Of a stretch of DNA of 64,000 bases, positions 53,447 to 62,497 are shown piece by piece. A program made the position numbers and the translations under genes. The stretch comes from Pandoraea sp. PE-S2T-3 (GTDB lineage Bacteria > Pseudomonadota > Gammaproteobacteria > Burkholderiales > Burkholderiaceae): positions 868,001-932,000 of the forward strand of contig NZ_NGUQ01000037.1 in the NCBI RefSeq assembly GCF_002179965.1, given 5' to 3'. The notes below the pieces were generated by a model. That model was given only the letters and a program-made list of their open reading frames with translations. It was not told the origin of the DNA and did not search any database. Within the stretch, counting starts at the first letter, position 1. Every line of letters begins with the position of its first letter.

Positions 53447-55354
53447 TCACCGCGAAGATGAGGCAGCCGCCTTCTGGAACGTGAACTGCACGCGTCCGTC
53501 GCGAATCGGCAGGATGTCGGGCCGGTCTTCACCGACTTCGGCATCGAGCCGCTCATTCAGGCGCGCGTTCATCGCCATCAACAACTCGCCATTGCCCCGG
53601 GCATCGAGTGCCAGATTGCGCGACTCCGTCGGATCGGCGTGCAGATCGTAGAGCTCGACGTCGTTGTTCGCGAACAGGGACTCCAGGGACGTGGGCCGGT
53701 TGAATTGCGTCGGCGAGAAATAGCGTGAGAACCGGTAGCGCCCGTCGAACACACTCCGGATCATGCCGCGATGGCGAAAATCCGGCTGTCGCGCCATCAC
53801 CCGCCGATGGATCTCCTCGATCGCCACGCCCTTCTCGCGCAACGTGGCGTATTCCTGCGCAAGCCATTCGCTATCGTAGAACAGCAGCATCGCGTAGTTG
53901 AACAAGGCCGCCGGGCGCACCGCGTCGACGCCTTGCCGCGCCGGCGCGCGCAGCAGCGGCGTCAGGTTGTGCCCATGCGCGCCGTCGCCCGCAATGCGCG
54001 CAATCCCCGCCGCGTCCAGCCCGGTGAGCCCCAGCAGCGTCGGCGTGATATCGACGTGCGAACTCAGCGCCGCGCATTGCTTGCCACCCGGATACGCCGG
54101 ATGCCGGATCACCAGCGGCACGTTGTTCTGTTCGCGATACGTAGTCGGCCCCTTGCCTACGAGCTTATGGGCGCCCACGTGGTCGCCATGGTCTGCACTC
54201 ATCACGACGATGGTGTTCTTGTCGATGCCCAGCTCGCGCAGGGTGTCGAGCAGCGTCACCACATGCGTGTCGCAATCGCGAATGCAGTTGAAGTAATAGT
54301 CCTGATAGACGCGCAGCCGGGCGTCGTCGATCGGGTAGTCGCCCACGAGCACGCCTTCCGCTGCGTTGTACACCCCATGCGCCGCCGGCCGTCCCGGCGC
54401 GTCGTAGGCCTGCTTGCGTGTGGCGGCCAGCGGCACGTTCCAATGCGCGTCGTACAGGGCGTCGCGCGGCGGACGGGCATTGCCGAGCGTCGGGCGGTTG
54501 GCGTTCTGCTGATCGACGCCGGCCGGATCGGTGTTCAGGAACATCGCGTCGTGCGGGTTGACCAGATTCACCGCCATGAACCACGGCTTGTTCTCGCTCC
54601 CCAGTTGCGCGCCCCGGCCACGCAGCCACGACACCGCCGACGAGGTGGTGAGACCGTCGTAGGTATAGCCACCGCGCACCCGGCCGATCAGATCGCCCAC
54701 GCCGAAGTAATCGTCGAAACCGTACGACTTGATCAGTTCGTTGTATTCCTGCGTCGGCGTGTCGTACGGCGTGTGGTTGTGATGCAGCTTGCCGCTCAGA
54801 TGCCACTTGCCGAGATACGCGGCGTAGTAGCCTGCGTCTCGCATCATGTCGCCGATGGTGCGAATGTCGGGCGACATATCGGGCTGCCACGGAATGCCGC
54901 AGTTATCGAACACGCGCGTGTGCTGGATGTGCTGGCCGGTGTAGACCGTCGAGCGCGACGGTGAACACACGCACGATGCAATCTGGTGATTGACGAAGGT
55001 CACGCCCTCGCGGCGCAGGCGCTCACGCCCCGGTACCGGGAACGGCCACTGGTCGAAATGCCGCTCCTGATCCGTGAGGATGAACAGGATGTTGTAACCC
55101 TTGGGCGGCACAGGCGGTGCCTCGGCAGGCATGACGTAACCGTCATCCGGCGATGCCGTTGCGCGCGGAGCGGCGGCGGACGCGGCCACGGCCGACGAGG
55201 CCAATCCGGCGGACGCCACGGCCGCACCGGCCTGCTTCAGAAAGTGGCGGCGCGACGGTTGTGTGGCGGCGGCCAAAGCCCCGGCATCGGATGCCTCGTT
55301 GGGGTGAACCGGGTCGACGGGCGCAGTCGTCGGTGGCTGTTCGCGCTCGGGCAT
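53447..55354 (-). CDS. Tat-exported type I sulfatase (arylsulfatase/choline-sulfatase superfamily)
   Basis: 635 residues. The N-terminus has a Tat signal (SRRHFLKQAGAAVASAG). The sulfatase domain contains the formylglycine site C-S-P-S-R with Cys130, metal-binding Asp in ILFILTDQERHF and later VVMSADHGDHVG. It should hydrolyse a sulfate ester in the periplasm and release sulfate. It may depend on a formylglycine-generating enzyme encoded elsewhere. AGGAG lies eight bases before the ATG. It is divergent from a LysR regulator. The organic sulfate substrate is unknown. Confidence 0.9.
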   Translation of the reverse strand: MPEREQPPTTAPVDPVHPNEASDAGALAAATQPSRRHFLKQAGAAVASAGLASSAVAASAAAPRATASPDDGYVMPAEAPPVPPKGYNILFILTDQERHFDQWPFPVPGRERLRREGVTFVNHQIASCVCSPSRSTVYTGQHIQHTRVFDNCGIPWQPDMSPDIRTIGDMMRDAGYYAAYLGKWHLSGKLHHNHTPYDTPTQEYNELIKSYGFDDYFGVGDLIGRVRGGYTYDGLTTSSAVSWLRGRGAQLGSENKPWFMAVNLVNPHDAMFLNTDPAGVDQQNANRPTLGNARPPRDALYDAHWNVPLAATRKQAYDAPGRPAAHGVYNAAEGVLVGDYPIDDARLRVYQDYYFNCIRDCDTHVVTLLDTLRELGIDKNTIVVMSADHGDHVGAHKLVGKGPTTYREQNNVPLVIRHPAYPGGKQCAALSSHVDITPTLLGLTGLDAAGIARIAGDGAHGHNLTPLLRAPARQGVDAVRPAALFNYAMLLFYDSEWLAQEYATLREKGVAIEEIHRRVMARQPDFRHRGMIRSVFDGRYRFSRYFSPTQFNRPTSLESLFANNDVELYDLHADPTESRNLALDARGNGELLMAMNARLNERLDAEVGEDRPDILPIRDGRVQFTFQKAAASSSR

Positions 55355-55427
55355 GTCTCTCGCTCCTGTGGGGGCGTCGGCGTCGCTTTCGTGATTTGCG
55401 CCGATTGCCGGGATTGACGTTTCTCAC

Positions 55428-55459
55428 CCCGATGCATTGGCGTTTTGTCACGCATCGGG
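55428..55459. repeat. Inverted repeat upstream of the sulfatase gene
   Basis: CCCGATGC (55428-55435) and GCATCGGG (55452-55459) are perfect 8-base arms with a 16-base gap, about 75-105 bases upstream of the sulfatase start. They could form an RNA hairpin in its leader or bind a regulator. Confidence 0.5.
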
Positions 55460-55519
55460 CGGTAACGGAATCCCATTATTTGGCAAGATTCAGCACCCAT
55501 CGATGAAAAGTGACGCTAT

Positions 55520-55534
55520 ATTCATTACCTGAAT
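55520..55534. promoter_or_regulatory. Short dyad upstream of the LysR regulator gene
   Basis: ATTCA-TTACC-TGAAT is a perfect 5+5 dyad 51 bases upstream of the LysR start at 55586. It fits the T-N11-A core of LysR sites and is a candidate autoregulatory site that could also serve the divergent sulfatase gene. Confidence 0.45.
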
Positions 55535-55585
55535 GACATCAATGATGCGGTAACGCGTCTACGCAGAGCCGCTACGCCGACCACC

Positions 55586-56668
55586 ATGAGCCCTCGTTCC
55601 ACGCCGCCTGCGCCGCATGTTCCCCATTTGCCGCAGGCGGATAAAACGCACCTGTCCCCGCCGCAAGATCGTTCGTCCAGTGACAATGCTCACGTCGACG
55701 ATCCGGTCCGGCTCGCGCGCCAGATACCCGCCGTGCTTCGCAAGCTGCGCATTCGCGATCTGGAAACGCTGCGCTGGCTTGGCCGCACGCGCAGCTTCGC
55801 GCGCACGGCCGAGGCCGCCGCGATCACACAGCCCGCATTGTCGAAGTGGTTGCGAGAGATAGAGCAAGCGTTAGGGGTGTCACTGTTCGAGCGCACGACG
55901 CGCCGCGTGAGTCCTACGCCCTACGGTGACGCACTGCTGGAGCGCGCCGAGCGCATGCTGACCGATCTGGCCGGGGTCACCCCAGCGCTGCAAGCCCTGC
56001 GTGACGGACTCGGACTGCCTGTGAACGTCGGCATTCTGCCGGGCATGGCGAGCGTGCTGATGCCGCAGGCGCTCGCCCGGCTCGAACAAACCGGCCCCGC
56101 GCTGCGCGTCAACCTGTTTGAAGAAACGCTGGATCGCTTGCTGCCACGTGCCCATTGGCACGAAATCGATCTGTTGGTCTGCCGGCTCGACGCCGACGCC
56201 ATGAACGCCGGGTTTGGCGTGGTCCCCTTGTATGACGATGACGTGCGGGTATTCGGGGCGCATAACCACCCCCTGACGCGGCATGCAGCACCGACATGGG
56301 CCGACGCCGCACGCTACCCGTGGATCGTGCCGCCGCCCGGCACGCCGATGCGTCGCGCCATCGACACCGAGTTCGCGCATCAGGGGCTGCCCGCTCCGCG
56401 CGTCATCATGGAATCGACCACGCTCATGACCAATGCGAGCACCGCGCAAGCGATGCCATGCCTATTTCTAGCGTCGACGCTCGGCGTCGCCCGTTCACCG
56501 CTGGGCGGCAGTCTGCACGACTTCGGCCTGCGTTTCGCTCACGTGGCGCCCACTGTCGGTGTGCTGCACGGTCAAGCCCCGAATGCCGCAGCACTGGCGC
56601 TCATCGACGTCTTGCGGGATGTCTCGCGCACGCTGACGCCGCCGTCATACGGTCGATCCGAGCGCTAA
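55586..56668 (+). CDS. LysR-family transcriptional regulator
   Basis: 360 residues. An unusually long N-terminal extension (about 55 residues, Pro- and His-rich) precedes the helix-turn-helix (about 55-115, LETLRWLGRTRSFARTAEAAAITQPALSKWL). The substrate-binding domain is at about 145-350. The extension suggests that the true start could be further in. No ribosome binding site is seen at 55586. It is divergent from the sulfatase gene, its likeliest target, and upstream of metE on the same strand. Confidence 0.87.
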   Translation: MSPRSTPPAPHVPHLPQADKTHLSPPQDRSSSDNAHVDDPVRLARQIPAVLRKLRIRDLETLRWLGRTRSFARTAEAAAITQPALSKWLREIEQALGVSLFERTTRRVSPTPYGDALLERAERMLTDLAGVTPALQALRDGLGLPVNVGILPGMASVLMPQALARLEQTGPALRVNLFEETLDRLLPRAHWHEIDLLVCRLDADAMNAGFGVVPLYDDDVRVFGAHNHPLTRHAAPTWADAARYPWIVPPPGTPMRRAIDTEFAHQGLPAPRVIMESTTLMTNASTAQAMPCLFLASTLGVARSPLGGSLHDFGLRFAHVAPTVGVLHGQAPNAAALALIDVLRDVSRTLTPPSYGRSER

Positions 56669-56694
56669 CGCGAACCTCTCTCGCACGTCGAATC

Positions 56695-56740
56695 ATGAAT
56701 GAAATTAATGCGCCCATAAAATATGACCATTTTCATTCAT
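56695..56740. promoter_or_regulatory. Inverted repeat in the metE upstream region
   Basis: ATGAATGAAA (56695-56704) is perfectly mirrored by TTTCATTCAT (56731-56740) with a 26-base gap. The region is AT-rich compared with its surroundings. It lies 66-111 bases upstream of metE and is a candidate site for a methionine or cobalamin regulator. Confidence 0.5.
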
Positions 56741-56805
56741 TGATTGAATTCTCTATGATCGTCGTCACTGCTTCACTCATCTGGCGGCGAGGTCACTAGA
56801 GAACC

Positions 56806-59094
56806 ATGGCAAAGACACACAATCTGGGATTTCCGCGCATCGGCGCGAAGCGCGAACTGAAGTTCGGTCTGGAAGCGTATTGGAAAGGCCAGTCGTCGCG
56901 TGACGAACTGAAGTCGCTGGGCACCTCGCTGCGCCAGCGTCACTGGCAAGATCAGGCGAGTCTTGATCTGGCCCCGGTCGGCGACTTCGCCTTCTACGAT
57001 CAAGTGCTCGACATGAGCTTCACGTTGGGCAACTTGCCCGAGCGCGTGCAGAACTTCCATGGCGACGCGCTGGACAACTACTTCCGCGTCGCGCGCGGGC
57101 GCTCGGCCCAGAGCGCCGACGAGCACGCCGCCTGCTGCGGTGGCGTCGCCGCCGGTGAAATGACGAAGTGGTTCGATACGAACTACCACTACATCGTCCC
57201 CGAATTCTCGGCTGCCACGCAGTTCTCGCTCGACGCCTCGCGTCTGATCGAGCAACTCGCCGAAGCCACCGCAGCGGGTGTGAAGGCCAAGCCGGTCATC
57301 ATCGGCCCGGTCACGTACCTGTGGCTCGGCAAGACCAAGGACGACAGCGACAAGCTCGCCCTGTTGCCGCGTCTGTTGCCGGTCTACGTGAAACTGCTTG
57401 AAACCCTCGCCGCACAAGGCGTGGCGTGGGTGCAGATCGACGAGCCGATTCTCGTGACCGAATTGGGCGCCGAATGGCAAAAGGCGTTCGAGACCGCCTA
57501 CGCCGCCCTCGCCGGCACACCGGTCAAACTTCTGCTCGCGACGTACTTCGGTGAACTGCTCGAAAACCTGCCGCTGGCCTGCCGCCTGCCGGTCGACGGC
57601 CTGCACCTCGACGCCGTCAACGCCAAGGGGGAAGTCGCCAAGGCCCTCGCCGCGCTGCCCGCCGACAAGGTGGTCTCGCTGGGCGTGATCAACGGCCGCA
57701 ACATCTGGAAGTCGGATCTGGCTGCCATTCTCGAATGGCTGGAGCCTATCGCCCGGCAACTCGGCGATCGCCTGTGGATTGCGCCGTCGTGCTCGCTGCT
57801 GCACGTACCCGTCGATCTGGCGAGCGAACAGAAGCTGGACGGTGAAATCCGCTCGTGGCTTGCCTTTGCCAAGCAGAAGCTGGCAGAACTCAGCGTGCTG
57901 TCGCGTGCCATCAACGAAGGCCGTGACGCCGTGGCCGCCGAGCTGAACGCGAATGCAGGCGCCATCGCCAGCCGCCGCGCGTCGCCGCGCGTGCACAACC
58001 CGGCCGTCAAGGCGGCCGTCGCCAAGATCGAAGCCTCGCTGGGCCGCCGTCAGCGTCCGTATATCGAGCGAGCCCCGAAGCAGGCCGCCAAGCTGAAACT
58101 GCCGCTGTTCCCGACCACCACCATCGGTTCGTTCCCGCAAACGTCCGAGATCCGCACCGCCCGCAGTCGGTTCAAGGCCGGCGAGCTGGATCAGGCAGGC
58201 TACGTCGCCGCCATGCGCGCCGAGATCGAGCGCAGCGTGCGCGAGCAGGAAGCGCTGGGGCTGGACGTGCTGGTGCACGGCGAAGCCGAGCGCAACGACA
58301 TGGTCGAGTACTTCGGCGAGCAGTTGGAAGGCTACGCGTTCAGCCAGTTCGGCTGGGTCCAGTCGTACGGTTCGCGCTGCGTGAAACCGCCCATCATGTT
58401 CGGCGACATCCACCGGCCGAAGGCGATGACCGTCGAGTGGATCCAGTATGCGCAGTCGCTGACCGACAAGCCGATGAAGGGCATGCTGACCGGCCCCGTC
58501 ACCATCCTGAACTGGTCGTTCGTGCGTGACGATCAACCGCGCTCGGTCTCGTGCTTCCAGTTGGCGCTGGCGATTCGGGAAGAGGTGCTGGATCTCGAGA
58601 AAGCCGGTGTGCGTGTGATCCAGATCGACGAGGCCGCCCTGCGCGAGGGCCTGCCGCTGCGCCGTGCGCAATGGCAAACGTATCTGGACTGGGCGGTCGA
58701 ATCGTTTCGCATTACGGCGAACGGCGTGCAGGACGACACGCAGATCCATACGCACATGTGCTATTCGGAGTTCAACGACATCATTGCGGCGATCGCCGAC
58801 ATGGATGCCGACGTGATCACCATCGAGACGTCGCGCTCAGATATGGAACTGCTCGACGCGTTCGACTCGTTCCAGTACCCGAACGAGATCGGCCCGGGTG
58901 TGTATGACATTCACTCGCCGAACATCCCGACGCAAGAGCACATCGTGATGCTGATGCAAAAGGCGGCCGAGCGCATTCCGGCACAACGTCTGTGGGTCAA
59001 CCCGGACTGCGGCCTGAAGACGCGTCAGTGGGCCGAAGTCATCCCGGCACTGCAAAACATGGTGGCGGCTGCGCAGACGCTGCGTTCGCTGTAG
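56806..59094 (+). CDS. metE: Cobalamin-independent methionine synthase
   Basis: 762 residues, normal for MetE. Both halves are present: the N-terminal barrel ([14 protein letters not shown]) and the C-terminal catalytic barrel. Zinc ligands are visible in THMCYSEF and in NPDCGLKTR, and the substrate-binding [12 protein letters not shown] block is intact. It transfers the methyl group from 5-methyltetrahydropteroyl-triglutamate to homocysteine, making methionine in the cytoplasm. No cobalamin riboswitch fits in the 137 bases upstream, but an inverted repeat is there. Confidence 0.96.
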   Translation: MAKTHNLGFPRIGAKRELKFGLEAYWKGQSSRDELKSLGTSLRQRHWQDQASLDLAPVGDFAFYDQVLDMSFTLGNLPERVQNFHGDALDNYFRVARGRSAQSADEHAACCGGVAAGEMTKWFDTNYHYIVPEFSAATQFSLDASRLIEQLAEATAAGVKAKPVIIGPVTYLWLGKTKDDSDKLALLPRLLPVYVKLLETLAAQGVAWVQIDEPILVTELGAEWQKAFETAYAALAGTPVKLLLATYFGELLENLPLACRLPVDGLHLDAVNAKGEVAKALAALPADKVVSLGVINGRNIWKSDLAAILEWLEPIARQLGDRLWIAPSCSLLHVPVDLASEQKLDGEIRSWLAFAKQKLAELSVLSRAINEGRDAVAAELNANAGAIASRRASPRVHNPAVKAAVAKIEASLGRRQRPYIERAPKQAAKLKLPLFPTTTIGSFPQTSEIRTARSRFKAGELDQAGYVAAMRAEIERSVREQEALGLDVLVHGEAERNDMVEYFGEQLEGYAFSQFGWVQSYGSRCVKPPIMFGDIHRPKAMTVEWIQYAQSLTDKPMKGMLTGPVTILNWSFVRDDQPRSVSCFQLALAIREEVLDLEKAGVRVIQIDEAALREGLPLRRAQWQTYLDWAVESFRITANGVQDDTQIHTHMCYSEFNDIIAAIADMDADVITIETSRSDMELLDAFDSFQYPNEIGPGVYDIHSPNIPTQEHIVMLMQKAAERIPAQRLWVNPDCGLKTRQWAEVIPALQNMVAAAQTLRSL

Positions 59095-59107
59095 GCGCCC
59101 GATTCCG

Positions 59108-59178
59108 CGCCGGTGGCTGACAGCGATTCTTCAACTGAATCGAGGTTGCATGTTGACGATCCGCTAACGCCACCGGCG
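59108..59178. terminator. Paired hairpins between metE and the orphan gene
   Basis: CGCCGGTGGC (59108-59117) is exactly complementary to GCCACCGGCG (59169-59178). Inside, GATTC and GAATC (59124-59140) form a smaller stem. The structure lies between the converging ends of metE and the orphan gene, so it may terminate both. No T-run is present. Confidence 0.5.
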
Positions 59179-59183
59179 TCGCG

Positions 59184-60104
59184 CTATGTGATGCTGGGGT
59201 AACAGGTGTTGAGCCAATTGACATTGGGTGCCAGCGCGAGCTCTCTCGAGCCGGCAACGCTCAGCGCGCGCTGCATGGCCGCGGACGAGCCAGCGATCTG
59301 AGGTACCTGCCGACCGGGAGGGTTGGGCCGTTCGGACTGGGTTGCCATTATCAGCGCGCGCCGCTCGTCGTCAATGCCTCGAAAGCGATCCACTCCGTAG
59401 CCAGCCCAGCGAAAATGCGGACCCGCACCGGAGCCGGCGAAGCGAAAATGCATCAACGCGCCGCTTATATAGCGAACAAACCTGTGCAGCAGTTCCTCGA
59501 ACCGGGCGTCGTCCAGAAAACTCCCGACCTCGGACGCCGGATCGCTGAATGCGTCTTCGACCTCCGGACCGAATACATCGCCGCCAAAATTGAGCCACCC
59601 CTCTGGTTCAGGCCGGGATACCGGGCGACTGGCCTGCATCGCCGCCGCATACCGGCGCTCCCCGATTGCCGCAAGGCCGTCTGCCAGCCACAACACATCG
59701 GGATTCAATCGTGCCCGAACCCGATCTTGCGTGAGACGCATCAACGCTCTGCCAGCAAGCCCTTCCGACAACGGGATCAATGGATCGATCAAGTTGAGGC
59801 CCAGTGAGTTCTCCACTACATGTAAAAAGCGCGAACGATCGGCTTCGGACATCTCATCTGGCGTGAACACCTCATTGCCAATCTCAAAACCCTGATCATC
59901 GAAGCGGGTGAGCGCGCCCAGAATCTGAGAGCAAATGGCGTTTAACGTCTGTTCGATTCGACGCGACGGCTCAACCGGCAAGGTTTGCGTCTGCGCATCC
60001 ACTGTCAGGGCAGACGGTCCGGCAGCCGATGGGCTCTCGCGCGGCGGTGCCATTGTTTGCCATTTCACTGCCGCTCCGGCAGCGCCTGGCGTGGCATTTA
60101 TCAT
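59184..60104 (-). CDS. Orphan protein of unknown function
   Basis: 306 residues that I do not recognise. AAGGAG lies six bases before the ATG at 60104, a strong start. The first 45 residues are Pro/Ala/Ser-rich and probably disordered (ATPGAAGAAVKW, APPRESPSAAGPS). The rest is predicted mostly helical with conserved-looking stretches (LNPDVLWLADGLAAIGERRYAAAMQ; start LNPDVLWLADG) and aromatic-rich MHFRFAGSG, FRWAGYGVDRF. There is no signal peptide or membrane helix. The disordered N-terminus followed by a globular region is the layout of many secreted effectors, but no secretion genes are nearby. The upstream DNA is AT-richer than the window, which may mean recent transfer. Confidence 0.65.
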   Translation of the reverse strand: MINATPGAAGAAVKWQTMAPPRESPSAAGPSALTVDAQTQTLPVEPSRRIEQTLNAICSQILGALTRFDDQGFEIGNEVFTPDEMSEADRSRFLHVVENSLGLNLIDPLIPLSEGLAGRALMRLTQDRVRARLNPDVLWLADGLAAIGERRYAAAMQASRPVSRPEPEGWLNFGGDVFGPEVEDAFSDPASEVGSFLDDARFEELLHRFVRYISGALMHFRFAGSGAGPHFRWAGYGVDRFRGIDDERRALIMATQSERPNPPGRQVPQIAGSSAAMQRALSVAGSRELALAPNVNWLNTCYPSIT

Positions 60105-60452
60105 GTCGATCTCCTTGCGCTTGTGTTTACGATGACGAATCAATAGTCAGGGCAGCGCTCACCCGTCACTTTCACATTTCGCCGGGCAACGGCGCGTCGA
60201 TCGGGTCGCCTATCGCGTTTGTGAATCAACCTAAGTGCCCCCATCACGCGCCTCAGCGCAATCGACATAAAAAAGATCGTCTAAGTGTTTGTTTAATCGT
60301 GTCATTTCATGGCATAGTCGCGCCGGCACGTGCCGATCTTCACTAAGTTTCTCCTAAGTTTCGCGCGCTATCGTGCTCCCCAGCCGTCGCCAAACGCGAC
60401 GGCCGGTGAATTGGCGCCTTCCACAGTCGCGCCGTGAACATTTCAGAGAACC
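60105..60452. other. AT-richer divergent regulatory region with CTAAG repeats
   Basis: 348 bases without a supported gene, between the orphan gene and the two-component operon. CTAAG occurs at 60231, 60281, 60343 and 60354, always on the plus strand. The AT-rich part (about 60265-60320) probably holds the promoters, but I cannot place -35/-10 boxes with confidence. Confidence 0.6.
60343..60362 (+). promoter_or_regulatory. Tandem CTAAGTTTC repeat, candidate response-regulator box
   Basis: CTAAGTTTC at 60343-60351 and again at 60354-60362, an 11-base period, as in direct-repeat sites of OmpR/PmrA-family regulators (CTTAA-type half-sites one helical turn apart). It lies about 90 bases upstream of the response regulator gene, so autoregulation is likely. 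Confidence 0.6.
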
Positions 60453-61112
60453 ATGCGGATATTGCTCGTAGAAGACGACGAGATGATCGGTGAGGCCATG
60501 ATGCAGGCGCTCAAAGACGCCTCGTATGCCGCCGATTGGTGTCGCGACGGCGAGTCGGCCCTCTCGGCGCTGGCCGCCCATACCTATGACCTGATGCTGC
60601 TCGACCTCGGCTTGCCCGGGCGCGACGGCTGGGACGTGCTGCGCGCCCATCGCGGCGCGGGCGGTCGCACGCCGATCATCGTCGTGACCGCACGCGACGG
60701 CGCCGAAGACATCATTCAGGGCCTCGATCTCGGTGCTGACGACTTCGTCGTCAAACCCTTCGAAGTGGGTGAACTGCTCGCGCGCATGCGCGCCGTCATT
60801 CGCCGCAATGCCGGTGTGGCCGTCCCCGTGCTCACCAACGGGGCGCTGGCGCTCGACCCGGCCACGCATGAAGCGACTTACGGCGACAACAAATGTGTGC
60901 TCTCCGCCCGTGAATACGCGCTGCTGCATGCCCTGATGCTGCGCCCCGGCACGATCCTCTCGCGCGACGCGCTGGAGCATCGCCTTTACGGCTGGGGCGA
61001 GGAGATCGAGAGCAACATGATCGACTTCCTGATTCACTCGATTCGCAAGAAGCTCGGCGCCGACGTCATCCGCAATATTCGCGGCGCCGGCTGGCTGGTG
61101 CCCAAGGCATGA
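60453..61112 (+). CDS. OmpR-family response regulator, PmrA/QseB-like
   Basis: 219 residues. The receiver domain (about 1-115) has the acidic pair near residue 9 (VEDDEMI), phospho-acceptor Asp51 (LLDLGLPG), Thr (VVTARDG) and Lys (DDFVVKPFE). The C-terminal winged helix (about 125-218) has [23 protein letters not shown]. The sensor kinase gene overlaps its stop by four bases. A membrane L-Ara4N-type transferase gene follows, suggesting control of lipid A modification as by PmrAB, though QseB-like function is equally possible from sequence. Confidence 0.9.
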   Translation: MRILLVEDDEMIGEAMMQALKDASYAADWCRDGESALSALAAHTYDLMLLDLGLPGRDGWDVLRAHRGAGGRTPIIVVTARDGAEDIIQGLDLGADDFVVKPFEVGELLARMRAVIRRNAGVAVPVLTNGALALDPATHEATYGDNKCVLSAREYALLHALMLRPGTILSRDALEHRLYGWGEEIESNMIDFLIHSIRKKLGADVIRNIRGAGWLVPKA

Positions 61113-62455
61113 CGATGCGCTCGTTGCAGTCGCGACTGGTCGTCACGCTCTCCGCTTGTGCGGTGGGGCTGGGCATCGTCGCCGGTCTGGTCTCGTATGC
61201 GGCCGCCTTTAGCGAGGCGTATCGCTTTCAGGACGACCAACTGCTGCAACTCGCCGCGCTCGTCGACACCCGCAACCTGTCGAGTGCCGACGACGCCGTG
61301 CACGGCCTGCCCATCAAGGATCACGATTACCGCCTCACCGTGCAGACACTCGGCGGCACGTTTCCGGTCACGCTGACCGACGGCTTCCACACTGTCGAAG
61401 GAACGGCACGGGGCGACCACACGTGGCGCGCCTTTGTCCGCACGATCACGCCGGAACTGCGCATCGTGGTGGCGCAGCCGACCGAAGGCCGCAACGAGAT
61501 TGCACGCAATAGCGGTCTGCGCACCGCGCTGCCGTTCGTGGTCTTCGTGCCGCTGCTGATCGGGGCGATCGTGCTGACCGTGCGCCGGGCGTTCCGGCCG
61601 CTTCAACGACTGGCCGATGGCGTCGATGCGCGGCGCGAGACAGATCTGCACGCGCTCGATACGGCCAGTGCCCCCAAGGAGATCGAACCGTTCATCGTGT
61701 CGATCAACCGGCTGCTGGCCCGTCTGGCGAAGGCGCTCGACGAGCAGCGCCGCTTTGTCGCGGACGCCGCCCACGAATTGCGCTCGCCGGTCACGGCGCT
61801 GGTGATTCAATCGGAAAACCTCGACCGGGCCCTCGCGCCGGTGGAACTCGAGACCGAGACACGCGCGCGCCTCACCAAACTGAAAAGCGGCTTGCAGCGT
61901 ACGCGCGGGCTGCTGGAACAACTGCTGACCCTCGCCCGTGCCCAGAGTGCACCGACGGCCGAGGCCACACCGCTCGCGCTGCTGCCGGCGGTACACGAGG
62001 CACTGGAAGACGTATTCGTACTGGCAGACCGCAAGATGATCGTGCTCGACCTGATCGACACCGCGCCGGGTTTGCGGGTCGCGAGCACCAAACGCGACAT
62101 CGTCACGTTGCTGAGTAATCTGGTTGGCAACGCCGTGCGTTATACCCCGGGCGGCGGCACGGTGTCGGTGCGGTTGTCGGCGACGGGTACCGACGCCGCC
62201 ATCGACGTCATCGATTCCGGCCCGGGCATCGACGCCGACAAACGCGAGCGTGTATTCGACGCGTTTTACCGGGCCACCGAGGTGCGTGACTCTCATGCGC
62301 CCGGGCTCAGCACGGAAGGTACCGGCCTGGGGCTGGCCATCGTGCGGGCCATTGTCGATCGCCTCGGCGGTCAGGTATATCTGAAGGACGCCAACCTGGT
62401 GCCGCCGCGCGGACTGCATGTGCGCGTGACGCTGCCGAACCCTGACGTTTCGTAA
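61109..62455 (+). CDS. Sensor histidine kinase, PmrB/QseC-like
   Basis: 448 residues. Two membrane helices (about 12-35 and 138-160) enclose a short periplasmic sensor (about 36-137). A HAMP-like region follows, with the phospho-acceptor His222 in [10 protein letters not shown]. The ATPase domain has the N box [13 protein letters not shown] and G boxes [11 protein letters not shown] and GTGLGLAIV. It should phosphorylate the overlapping response regulator. PmrB-type proteins sense iron, acid pH or cationic peptides; no clear ExxE iron motif was seen in the sensor part. Confidence 0.9.
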   Translation: MTMRSLQSRLVVTLSACAVGLGIVAGLVSYAAAFSEAYRFQDDQLLQLAALVDTRNLSSADDAVHGLPIKDHDYRLTVQTLGGTFPVTLTDGFHTVEGTARGDHTWRAFVRTITPELRIVVAQPTEGRNEIARNSGLRTALPFVVFVPLLIGAIVLTVRRAFRPLQRLADGVDARRETDLHALDTASAPKEIEPFIVSINRLLARLAKALDEQRRFVADAAHELRSPVTALVIQSENLDRALAPVELETETRARLTKLKSGLQRTRGLLEQLLTLARAQSAPTAEATPLALLPAVHEALEDVFVLADRKMIVLDLIDTAPGLRVASTKRDIVTLLSNLVGNAVRYTPGGGTVSVRLSATGTDAAIDVIDSGPGIDADKRERVFDAFYRATEVRDSHAPGLSTEGTGLGLAIVRAIVDRLGGQVYLKDANLVPPRGLHVRVTLPNPDVS

Positions 62456-62497
62456 CACCCGTTCCATTCATCCAACAAGACCGGAAGTTTCGCATTC

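Noticed and set aside
53771-54964. 397-codon plus-strand frame
   Set aside because: Antisense to the sulfatase gene; Arg/His-rich with no domain.
56695-56750. MetR box
   Set aside because: No TGAA-N5-TTCA match; the visible symmetry has different arms and spacing.
56669-56805. Cobalamin riboswitch upstream of metE
   Set aside because: The gap is only 137 bases and I could not find the conserved B12-box; an inverted repeat explains the visible structure better.
56773-58755. 660-codon minus-strand frame
   Set aside because: Antisense to metE, which is unambiguous.
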